Part shown: positions 54,001 to 60,416 of the stretch, in pieces | How positions within the stretch are numbered: the stretch's first letter is position 1 | Layout of the letters: each line of letters starts with the position of its first letter | Assembly: GCF_030408615.1 (NCBI RefSeq) | Contig: NZ_CP047187.1 | Coordinates: forward strand, 62,001 to 126,000 | Length of the DNA: 64,000 nucleotides | Direction: 5' to 3' | From: Corynebacterium bovis DSM 20582 = CIP 54.80 | Lineage (GTDB): Bacteria; Actinomycetota; Actinomycetes; Mycobacteriales; Mycobacteriaceae | Notes under the pieces: model-generated | What the model saw: the letters and a program-made list of their open reading frames with translations, nothing else | Told to the model about the DNA's origin: nothing | The model's database searches: none | Translations under genes and position numbers: made by a program

Positions 54001-57000
54001 GCCACCCGGACCGCCGGTGGCGTCGCCTGCTCCGCGACGCGCGCCCCACGGCCCTCGCGCCGGGCGGCACGGACGACGGCACCCGCGCGGACACCGTCGT
54101 CACCCTCGACCCGGCGACGACGCGCGGCCTCGCCGCCGTCGCCCGCGAGCGCCGCACGACGGTCGCGGCGCTGCTCCACGGCGCATGGGCCGTCGTCACC
54201 GCCGCCCGCACCGGGCAGTCCGGCGTGACCTCCGGGTCGGTCGTGTCCGGCCGGCCGACGGGCGTGCCCGGCGCGGCGGAGGCGGTGGGCATGTTCGCCG
54301 CGACCGTCCCCGTCGCCGTGCGGGGCGTGGACCCGGCGGCGCTCGACGCCCCCGATCCCGCCGTCACCGCCCGGGCCGTGGCGGACGCGGCCCGTGGCGC
54401 CGCGGAGACGCTGCGGCTCGCCGCGGATGTGCCGCCGTCGCTGGCGGCGGTGCAGGCGCTGTCCGGCCCGGCGCGGGCGTCGGGGGAGGCGTTGTTCGAC
54501 TCGCTGGTCGTCGTCGAGAACTACCCCCTCGACCCGGCGGCGGTGACCTCCCCGGTGGAGGGCGTGACCGTCTCCGACCTGCGGTACACGGACGGGTCGC
54601 ACTACCCGGTCATGCTCGTGGTGAACCCGGGGGAGCGGCTGCGGCTGCGGCTCGCGGTCGCCGGCGGGGTCACCCTCGCGTCGGGGGCGGCGCCGGAGGA
54701 GGTTCTCGACGACCTGGCGCGGGCCTGCCGGGCGGTCGCGGGCACGTCGCTGCCGCCGGACCGGACGGGGGTGCCGCCGCTGTCCGGGCCGGCTCCGCTG
54801 CTCGCGGCGGAGGGGGTGGCCGTGCGGTGGTCCGCCGCCGAGGCGGCCCGCGCCGTCGACGCGCTCGCCGCGCACCTCCTCGACCGAGGTGCGGGCCCGG
54901 GGGTCACGGTCGGCGTGGCCCTCCCCCGTGGAGTGGAACAGGTGTGCTCGGTGCTGGCGGTGTGGCGGGCCGGTGGCGCGGTCATGCCCCTGGAGGTCGA
55001 CGGGAACGGTGAGCTCACCCCCCGGTCCGGGGAGATCCTCGCGCGCTCCGGGGCGACGCTCCTCCTCGATCGCAACACTGTTACGAACGTGCTTGTTGAG
55101 GGGGTCGCCGGCGGGAGGGCGGCGTCGACCCCCGGCCCCCGCCGGCGGCGGCACCTCGACCCGGGCGACCCCGCGTACGTCATCCACACCTCCGGCACGA
55201 CCGGCGACCCGAAGGGCGTCACCGTGCCGTGGCGGGTCCTCGACGGCCTGCTGCGGCACCAGGTCGCGCAGGGGGTGCCGGCCCCCGGGGACGTGCTCGC
55301 GCACCTCGCCCCGGACCAGTTCGACGTCGCCGTGCAGGAGGTCGCGACGGCCGCGCTCGGCGGGCACCGGCTCGTCGTCGTCGACGACGCCACCCGCCGC
55401 GACACCGCCGCCCTCGCCCGGGTGCTCGACGACGAGGGCGTGGACGTGGTCTTCGCCACGACGACGCTGCTCGACGCCCTCGCCGCCCACCACGCGCGGA
55501 CGGGCGCGCCGGTGCTCCGCACGCTCGTCCAGGCCGGCGAGCGGCTGGACCCCGGGGCGCACCTCCGCGCGTGGTGCACCGCCCCCGACGGGCCGGTGCT
55601 GCGCAACGACTACGGCCCCACCGAGACCCACGTGTGCCTGTCCACGGTCGTCGACCCGGACGTGCTCCGCGCGGGCGGGCCGGTGCCCGTCGGGGAGGCG
55701 TTGCCGCACGTCACGGCGGCGGTCCTCGGCCCGGACCTCGCGCCCGTCGCGGACGGGGTGACGGGGGAGCTGTACATCGCCGGCGACGTCGCGGACGGGT
55801 ACGCCGGCGACCCGGCGCTCACCGCGACGCGGTTCGTCGCCGCGCCGGGTGGTGGCCGGTGGCACCGCACGGGTGACCTCGCGCGGCGGGGTGCGGGCGG
55901 GGCCGGCGACGGTGACGGTGCCGTGGTCGTCCTCGGGCGCGCGGACGACCAGGCGAAGATCCACGGCGTGCGCGTCCACCCGGCGGAGGTCGCCGCCGCC
56001 GCACGGCGCGTGCCGGGGGTCGGTGCGGCGGTGGCGGTCGTCGTCGACGGCCGGCTCTGCCTCGCGGTCACCGGGTCGGGGGACGACGCCGCCTGTGCGC
56101 CGGAGGACGTGCGGCGCGCCCTGGAGGCGTGGGCGACGGGCGACGGGTCGGGGACGACCGGCCCGGCGCTCGTGCCCGCGGAGGTCCTCGTCCTCGACGC
56201 GCTGCCGACCGGTGCGACGGGGAAGGCGGACCGCCGGGCCGTGGCCGACCTGTTCCGGGCGGGAGGGGGCGGCGGACCTGCCGGCGCCGGCGCCGGTGCC
56301 GCCGCCGCTGCCTCCGTCGCGCCCACCACGCCCACCACGCCCACCGCGGCGGCTGCGCTGCCGGTGACGCTCGCGGCGTCGGCGCTGCGTCGCGTGCTCG
56401 TCGAGGACGGCACCCTGCCGGAGGACCGCGAGGTCGGGCCGGCGGACGACATCGTGGCCCTCGGCGGGAGCAGTCTGTCCGCCGTGCGGTGGGCGGCGCG
56501 GGTGAGCGCGGTGCTCGGCACGCCCGTCACCGTGCGGACCGTCATGGAGGAGCGCACCCCGGCGCGCGTCGCGGCGGCCGTGGCCGGCGGCCCCCGCGCG
56601 GGTCACGGTGCGGGTCACGGTGAGAGTCACGGTGGTGACGCCGCAGGTCAGGGCGCGGGTCGCGGGACCGGTGCCGGCGCCGCGGCGACCGCCCCGGAGA
56701 CCGTGCGCCGCCCCGCGCCGGACACGCCCCTGGAGCCGACCGCACCGCAGCGGCGGTTCTGGGCGCTGTCCCGGGTCGACCCGGCCGGGGTGACCTACAC
56801 CCTGCCGCTGCTCGCGGAGTTCACCGCCGACCCCGGCACCGCCGGCACCGCCACCGCGGAGTCGCTCGCCGCGGCGGTCCGCGACGGCCTCGCGGCCCTC
56901 GTCCGGCGGCACGAGTCCCTGCGCACCCTCGTCACCGGCGGGACCGACGGCCCCCGACAGGTCATCGTCGACCCGGACTCGGCGGTGGACATGCTCGACG

Positions 57001-60000
57001 TCGCCGTCCTGCCACCGGGGGAGGAGGTCACCGACCACCGTCGCCGCCCGTTCCGGCTGGACCGCGAGCTGCCCGTCCGGGCGGCCGTCGCGCCCACGGG
57101 GCCGGGCCGGGCGCTCGTGTCGCTCGTCTTCCACCACGTCGCCGTCGACGGCTGGTCGTTGCCCGTCGTCGTCGACGACCTCGCCGCGGTGTGGTCGGCG
57201 TCGTCCCCGACCGGGGCCACCGACCGGCCGGTGCCCGCGGGCGCACCCGCGGAGCCACCCACCCCGGCACCGTCCCCGGCGGCGATCACGGCCGCGCAGG
57301 ACCGGTGGCGGACCCGCAGCGGCACCGCGGACCGGGACCTGGCCTTCTGGCGGGAGACGCTCGCGGACCTGCCGTGCCCGATGCCGTTGCCCCTCGACCG
57401 CCCGCGGAGCGTGCCGGGGGAGGACACCCCGGGTGGCCGGCTGCTGCGCATCCCGCTGCCCCCGGCGGAGGCCGACCGCCTCGTGGAGACCGCCCGGGCG
57501 CTCGACGCGACGCCGTTCATGCTGCTCCATGCGGCGGTCGCGGCGGTGCTGTCCCGGATGGGCTGCGGGGAGGACATCGTCGTCACCACCCCGGAGTCCG
57601 GGCGGTCCGGTGCGGGCGCGGCGCTCGTCGCGGACCCGGCGGACCCGGTGGCGGCGGACCTGTCCACGGCCGTCGGGTGCTTCGTGAACCTGCTGGTCCT
57701 GCGCGTGTCCCTCGCCGGTGACCCGGAGGTGCGGGAGATCGTCGACCGGGTGCGCGCGGCGGGCCTCGCCGCCGTCGAGCACGCGGGGACCCCGTTCGAG
57801 GACCTCGTCCGGGAGCTCGCCGCCGGTGGGGTCACGGGCCACCACCCGTTGGCGACGGTCGGCGTCGGGGTGCAGACCTTCCCGGCCGGATTGCCCGCGC
57901 CGCGCGGCTGGTCGGCCCGGGTTCTCGACGACGACCCGGGGGTGTCCCGGTTCGACCTCAACGTCGACCTCGTCACGGGGTCGGGGGAGGCGTGCCTCGC
58001 CGTGGAGTTCGACACCGCGCTGTTCGACACCCGGACCGTCCGGCGTCTCGTCGACCGTGTGCGGCGCGTGCTCGCCACGGCCGCCGAGGCTCCGGGGACG
58101 CGGTTGTCCCGGCTGCCGGTCCTTCTCGACGACGAACGCCTCCGGCTGCCCGCCGTCCCCGCGCCGACCGGCACCGCCGCGACCGGTGACGCCGCGACCG
58201 GCCACACCGCGACCGGCACCGGTGACCCGGGTGGGCGTCGGCGCGCGGACCTCGTCCGGGGCGTGCCGACCGCGGGGGCGGTCGTCGGCCCGGACGGGCG
58301 GCGCATCCCCGCCGACGAGCTGCGCGACCGGGTGGACACGCTGGCCCGTGACCTCGTCGCCCGGGGCGTGCGGCCCGGTGACGTCGTGGCCGTCTCGTGC
58401 GACCGGGACGCCGGGCTCGTCGTCGCCCAGCTCGCGGTGCTGCGCACCGGGGCGGCGTACGTGCCGCTCATCCCCGGGACGCCGGAGGAGCGACGGCGGG
58501 TCGTGCTCGCGGAGACGGGGGCCGGCGTCGTCCTCACCTCCGGGGACGTGCGCGACGTCCTCTCCGGGGCCACCGCGACCGCCACCGACGCCGGGGCCAC
58601 CGACGCCGGCGCGGGCACGCCGGCCCTGCCCGACCCGGCGGACATCCCCGGCGACCTGCCGGCGTACGTGCTGTTCACGTCCGGGTCGACCGGGCGGCCG
58701 AAGGGCGTGACCGTCACCCGCGACGCGCTCGGAGCCCTGCTCGCGGCGACCGACCGGGCGGTGCCGCTGGGGGCGGACGACGTGGTCCTGGCCGTCTCCC
58801 CGTTCGGGTTCGACATCGCCGGGTGGGAGCTGCTCGCCCCGCTGGCGGGCGGGGCGGCGCTCGTCGTCGCCGACGAGGACGAGCGCCGGGACCCGGACGC
58901 GATCCTCGGGCTCGTCCGCCGGCACGGCGTGACGGTGTGCGAGGCGACGCCGGGGTTGTGGTCCCTCGTCGCCGAGGCCGCCGCCCGCGGACACGCGGCG
59001 TCGACCGGGGCTGCGACCGGAACCGGAACCGGAACCGGGGCGGGCGTGACCACCGGCCCGCTCCACGGCCTGCGTGCCCTCGCCGGCGGCGAGGAGCTCC
59101 CCCGGGCGGTGGCGGAGGCCCTCGCCGGCGTCGGGGCGCAGGTCTGGAACCTCTACGGGCCGACGGAGGTCACCGTCATCGCGACGGCCGGCCCGTGGAC
59201 GGGTGGCCGGCCGGACATCGGCACGCCGCTGCCCGGGGTCACGGCCGTCGTCCTCGACGACCGGCTCGCCCCCGTCCCCGAGGGGGCGCTCGGCGAGCTG
59301 TACCTCAGCGGCCCGCAGGTGGCGGCCGGCTACCTCGGCGCGCCGGCGGGCACGGCGGCGGCGTTCGTCGCCGACCCGTGGGGTGCGGGCACGGTCATGT
59401 ACCGCACGGGTGACCTCGTGCGCCGCCGCGCCGACGGCACGTTCCACTACGAGGGCCGGCGGGACGGTCAGGTCCAGGTGCGCGGCCACCGGGTGGAGCC
59501 GGCGGAGGTGACGTCCGCGCTGCTCCGGCAACGGGGCGTGCGCGCGGCGGCGGTGCGGGTGCTGGACCGCGGCGGCGCGACGACGCTCGTCGGTTACGCG
59601 GTGACCGACCGTCCCGCCACCGACCCCACCGCCACCGACTCCGCCGCCACCGCCACCGACCCCGGCACGTCCCCGGACCTCCTCGCGGCGCTGCGCCGTG
59701 AACTGCCGGAGTACCTCGTGCCGTCGCAGGTCGTCACGGTCGCGGAGCTGCCGGTCACGGCGAACGGGAAGGTCGACGTCGACGCCCTGCCGCTGCCGCC
59801 CGCGGCCCGCTGGGAGGCCCCGCGCCCCGGGACCGAGCGGACCCTCGCGGAGATCGTCGCCGAGCTGCTGGACATCGACGTCCCCGGCCGGCACGACGGC
59901 TTCCTCGCCCTCGGCGGGGACTCCATCACCGCGGTGCGGCTCGCCGCGCGGGCCACCGAGGTCGGTCTCGCACTCGGAACGGCGGACGTCGTCCGGGCGG

Positions 60001-60416
60001 GGACCATCGCGGAGCTCGCGGAGACCGCCGACCGCGCGGCCGCCGGTCGTCCGGAGGTCGGGGACGACGCCCACCCCTCCGCCACGGCCGACTCCACCGG
60101 GGCGACCGCCACGGCCGGCGGCTCCACCGGTGCGGGGGCGGAGGACGGCGTCGACACCCCGGCCCCGACCCCGACGGGCGGCACCGGCGGGTCCTCCCCG
60201 GTGGGGGACCTGTCCGGTCTGTCGGCCGGGGACCTCGACCGGGTGGCCGCGATGTTCGGCGGGTTCGCGCCGGGCGCGGCCCCCGGCTCCGGCCCCGGCT
60301 CCGCCGACCCCGACCCCACGGACCCCGGCCCCGGCCCCGGCGGTCCGGGAGTCACCGACCCCCACTCCACCGACCCCGACACCGACCCCCACCGCACCGA
60401 AGGAGACCGCACCTGA
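45057..60416 (+). CDS. NRPS 2: four-module synthetase C-A-PCP / C-A-PCP-E / C-A-PCP / C-A-PCP
   Basis: A 5119-residue NRPS. Module 1: C (HHCAADE, His216), A (P-loop about 710), PCP (Ser1101, GGHSL). Module 2: C (HHAWADE, about 1305), A (about 1836), PCP (Ser2265, GGDSI), epimerisation domain (HHLAVDAASW about 2505; EGHGR about 2639). Module 3: C (HHVIADG, about 2926), A (about 3376), PCP (Ser3806). Module 4: C (HHVAVDG, about 4026), A (about 4539), PCP (Ser4956). A Ser/Asp/Pro-rich tail with a short helix (DLSGLSAGDLDRVAAMF) may be a docking element for NRPS 3. By-eye pockets are A1 D-I-V-E-C-G-L-V-I, A2 D-V-L-S-F-G-L-V-N, A3 D-V-Q-F-V-A-D-V-C, A4 D-I-W-E-L-G-L-V-I. It adds four residues, the second as D. 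ATG 45057 has AGGAG. Confidence 0.88.
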   Translation: MSDSTSPAARRRALAARRRELLRRTLAAEGFTPAGDGAGESAGDGPVTGAVGRGRGDDAALPSSPATPARTGEVTDRRMSTRLAGDPRDATGMLTWVFDVPGDAETGERIRRAAVAVAEARPRLRTTVGLPATAAAPDATAPDATAPDPGPTAPGVERAVLPATAVVEPRADHPEPTTAAALARHAVDPSSEPPLRVRTLPAPDRPGRADLVISTHHCAADEHTWVLLLDGLGTALAGGTPAASTGVTGEDATPELVDTAARRRAEALRGVPVGPDRPDPFAADRGRADTASRRVELPVDAAWADALRRGAREAGTTPPAVLVDAAARVLARRGAGDVPVVGTPADVRVMLGAGAWDDDGDRVSVIPVAVDTRRPVADGVAAVQEAVRDRCAGLDDVLRLLDLPTSPDRHALVDAVVTHRSGRRTLTLDGGEVTGTYAACGSSAFDLVLALEDDGTGAGGAVLSAEARCSAPGPDVARLILAEWRDAVARSVGAEGPAGTGPAGTGAEGPASPGEVGGTTPTAAAPVTAAPGSGSPVGGAGSAPVDVAAAVARAARDAATAGAVAVSCGGRTLTYAQLDRAVDATVGVLRDAGARPGDVVALRLHRGAGVPVAMLAALRAGTPFVAVDPGQPAGRAAAVLAAADPRADLDDATVEAVLDGVRDAAPGGATDGSAATVAAAPAAAGTPAPGSAASFPSDGAPHPDSPAYLVFTSGTTGTPKGVTVPRRGLDAVLGAAVDMLGHGPGVTSLAGSTLGFDISVVEMLGAFAAGGRVHVAPATFASDPAAAVAELRAVRPHIVEATPSLWSEILACDPTVVRGVLACAGGEALPAATATGLRAAGADVLNLYGPSEMSVIATAHRVTGDGTPPLGAVLPGLRAEVLDARLRPVPDGAVGELYLSGPQVALGYLGAPGTTAAAFVAGPGGRRRYRTGDLVSRRVPDGALRFHGRADDQLSLRGLRIELVEVEAALTAAPAVAAAAVRVTGAPGREVLLGYVVTTATGADPVPGIRAALTATLPSGARPARITVLDHLPRNANGKVDRAALPVPADLGADTGAGPDAVGGVHPTPTERTVTAAVRDVLGLADTPPTGADVRSLGGHSLLAHRLALRLSADLGVTVPAREVLADGTLADLARTCDDLLAAGGAGTPATGDAAAGPGPTGGVAASSPDHQDTPGPVEPLPGQRRIVTAEALDDTPGLYTLPVIVECDTAPAPEALGRALQEVCRRHPVLRTRPRLDGGRVVSTLLAAGDVPAPPVTAMTTTRELTPVVLRDLLATPFTAADGPVRAAVVTRRDAPPVVALLLHHAWADEWSLGPFFADLAAALGADGRHDGDAGDAGDPGHGSTAGRPEGPSYAAVRDALGAGSAQDRAFWAGRRHALAPAETPLPFSRSSRPDGAARGAGDAPAGAGAGAGGTTGAGGDVHLTATVPAPGLARGDAAAVVRAAVLLLLDRAGAEPVVGVPVAGRHDARLLDVVGYLGNTLPVTVGDPGRGVLAPGAPVRGVVDAVRAEVTDVALRSSVPLEELTDGGVPFRVLVDHRVGDVPVPDVPGWNARPVDPPTVPAKFPLTVMVTEPGADPVAAGHDDSGARDDAADMRLDLLFSGAEFDADGARSFAAALRRVVTTVARAVTATAGDDRAPGRREPWVADVALGTVPATVTTPEGTGRAATLARRHGVAAAVDDALRRCRDLPVLTGRGETLTGGQVLAATAAVADAVTDAVGGPDGTTGTVAVHLGARRDEVLALLGVLRTGRPFTVLRQDDPPGRLSAALADAQVTAVLTDRPGLLTGAVAEGVVVVPLPGLPGTGTDPAPGTTRDPAAVPVPARPADGDPAYVCFTSGTTGRPKGVMVGHGALAGLLDVSDAVFAPDGDAALARGVRPRFVSVAPMHFDVGVLEVLATLTTGGHLLVADDADRVGTALARTVTRHRATHMSVTPTVLAGLGDPAGIGEDVVVFSGAEPLPVDLALAWADRHRLINLYGPTEATVNALHGDVDPATVRRTGTVPVGEADPGTAALVLDAALRPVPDGMPGELWLAGTGLALGYPASPGLTAARFTAVPDEWGLAPGARMYRTGDLAVRAADGTVTCTGRIDDQFKIRGLRVEPGDIEAAFRADGRVAAAVAVPVAGRRDTLAAGVVPAAGAFTDADLEELRRGVARVLPRYLVPQRVVALAALPVTPNGKTDRRQAARDVAAALEAGGGVAGTAAAATVATGGAAPAATAPVDAAAAPDDPALAALVTALTAVLDPGSGVPTAEDSVLGLGGDSIGALEIVARLRDAGWTVTPRDVLDAPTLAALAATMRRTGGGADGSDGPDDGAARAAAATADADATATAPGAPGDSADAAGIAPTGRFTPGRVAGEFVAESPEALLTQTMLLAVPSSAVGRVAGMVERLVDLHPALRTRTVTGAGGVDPVVDRTTDPTDPTDPTTDPTDPTPVPLCETLPAGTPGTLHVHPPVTATGPDAADTIADLRRELDAALDVTAGRLTAVAEVETDAGPAVALTVHHLAVDAASWSRLIADLRALAGGRDPGPAGTSPRAGAVRTGAAGPSPEVPGGSGEGADAALTPPTARIASGPVGPGDTAATAERDVVTVPAAVAGALVARHGTGADLGRAVEEAVVAAVRAVDPWGPAAVAVDVEGHGRGDGVDPRAVGWWTRATTRRHVAAGAGAGGAGVDGADAATVVETVAERPVPRDRRADVLLNHLGTTGTVVDPGAFTPLALPGVPPVDAGVGPDTPLRSALTVTSSVTPAADGPVLTLTLVRATRLVPAATAAAVRGHVLAALADGVGLGGGSAGLTVLPVTPTQEGLVLIDDAADPGAAAYVVRMAFTVSGLRDARALARAWRRLGDRHPALAATFHRGRDGRVRAVSGPGTAPSAEIVDGPGAAGDPVATPFDAPFDLARGPLARLRVTPGPDGRHRVEVALHHVIADGWSAPVIMRDLFALLAADARPADPAATDPTATDPAARVDPVPALAAVTARRHPDRRWRRLLRDARPTALAPGGTDDGTRADTVVTLDPATTRGLAAVARERRTTVAALLHGAWAVVTAARTGQSGVTSGSVVSGRPTGVPGAAEAVGMFAATVPVAVRGVDPAALDAPDPAVTARAVADAARGAAETLRLAADVPPSLAAVQALSGPARASGEALFDSLVVVENYPLDPAAVTSPVEGVTVSDLRYTDGSHYPVMLVVNPGERLRLRLAVAGGVTLASGAAPEEVLDDLARACRAVAGTSLPPDRTGVPPLSGPAPLLAAEGVAVRWSAAEAARAVDALAAHLLDRGAGPGVTVGVALPRGVEQVCSVLAVWRAGGAVMPLEVDGNGELTPRSGEILARSGATLLLDRNTVTNVLVEGVAGGRAASTPGPRRRRHLDPGDPAYVIHTSGTTGDPKGVTVPWRVLDGLLRHQVAQGVPAPGDVLAHLAPDQFDVAVQEVATAALGGHRLVVVDDATRRDTAALARVLDDEGVDVVFATTTLLDALAAHHARTGAPVLRTLVQAGERLDPGAHLRAWCTAPDGPVLRNDYGPTETHVCLSTVVDPDVLRAGGPVPVGEALPHVTAAVLGPDLAPVADGVTGELYIAGDVADGYAGDPALTATRFVAAPGGGRWHRTGDLARRGAGGAGDGDGAVVVLGRADDQAKIHGVRVHPAEVAAAARRVPGVGAAVAVVVDGRLCLAVTGSGDDAACAPEDVRRALEAWATGDGSGTTGPALVPAEVLVLDALPTGATGKADRRAVADLFRAGGGGGPAGAGAGAAAAASVAPTTPTTPTAAAALPVTLAASALRRVLVEDGTLPEDREVGPADDIVALGGSSLSAVRWAARVSAVLGTPVTVRTVMEERTPARVAAAVAGGPRAGHGAGHGESHGGDAAGQGAGRGTGAGAAATAPETVRRPAPDTPLEPTAPQRRFWALSRVDPAGVTYTLPLLAEFTADPGTAGTATAESLAAAVRDGLAALVRRHESLRTLVTGGTDGPRQVIVDPDSAVDMLDVAVLPPGEEVTDHRRRPFRLDRELPVRAAVAPTGPGRALVSLVFHHVAVDGWSLPVVVDDLAAVWSASSPTGATDRPVPAGAPAEPPTPAPSPAAITAAQDRWRTRSGTADRDLAFWRETLADLPCPMPLPLDRPRSVPGEDTPGGRLLRIPLPPAEADRLVETARALDATPFMLLHAAVAAVLSRMGCGEDIVVTTPESGRSGAGAALVADPADPVAADLSTAVGCFVNLLVLRVSLAGDPEVREIVDRVRAAGLAAVEHAGTPFEDLVRELAAGGVTGHHPLATVGVGVQTFPAGLPAPRGWSARVLDDDPGVSRFDLNVDLVTGSGEACLAVEFDTALFDTRTVRRLVDRVRRVLATAAEAPGTRLSRLPVLLDDERLRLPAVPAPTGTAATGDAATGHTATGTGDPGGRRRADLVRGVPTAGAVVGPDGRRIPADELRDRVDTLARDLVARGVRPGDVVAVSCDRDAGLVVAQLAVLRTGAAYVPLIPGTPEERRRVVLAETGAGVVLTSGDVRDVLSGATATATDAGATDAGAGTPALPDPADIPGDLPAYVLFTSGSTGRPKGVTVTRDALGALLAATDRAVPLGADDVVLAVSPFGFDIAGWELLAPLAGGAALVVADEDERRDPDAILGLVRRHGVTVCEATPGLWSLVAEAAARGHAASTGAATGTGTGTGAGVTTGPLHGLRALAGGEELPRAVAEALAGVGAQVWNLYGPTEVTVIATAGPWTGGRPDIGTPLPGVTAVVLDDRLAPVPEGALGELYLSGPQVAAGYLGAPAGTAAAFVADPWGAGTVMYRTGDLVRRRADGTFHYEGRRDGQVQVRGHRVEPAEVTSALLRQRGVRAAAVRVLDRGGATTLVGYAVTDRPATDPTATDSAATATDPGTSPDLLAALRRELPEYLVPSQVVTVAELPVTANGKVDVDALPLPPAARWEAPRPGTERTLAEIVAELLDIDVPGRHDGFLALGGDSITAVRLAARATEVGLALGTADVVRAGTIAELAETADRAAAGRPEVGDDAHPSATADSTGATATAGGSTGAGAEDGVDTPAPTPTGGTGGSSPVGDLSGLSAGDLDRVAAMFGGFAPGAAPGSGPGSADPDPTDPGPGPGGPGVTDPHSTDPDTDPHRTEGDRT
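52295..52370 (+). repeat. In-frame GACCCGACC repeat inside the epimerisation domain
   Basis: About eight ACCGACCCG units encode TTDPTDPTDPTTDPTDPTP in the first lobe of the E domain of NRPS 2, upstream of the HH motif, where homologues have a short loop. Confidence 0.8.

Noticed and set aside
48357..60392. Very long open frame on the - strand opposite NRPS 2 (about 4000 codons)
   Set aside because: It is a shadow of GC-rich codon use: Arg/Gly/Asp-rich, no domain, no ribosome site, and it lies opposite perfect NRPS motifs.
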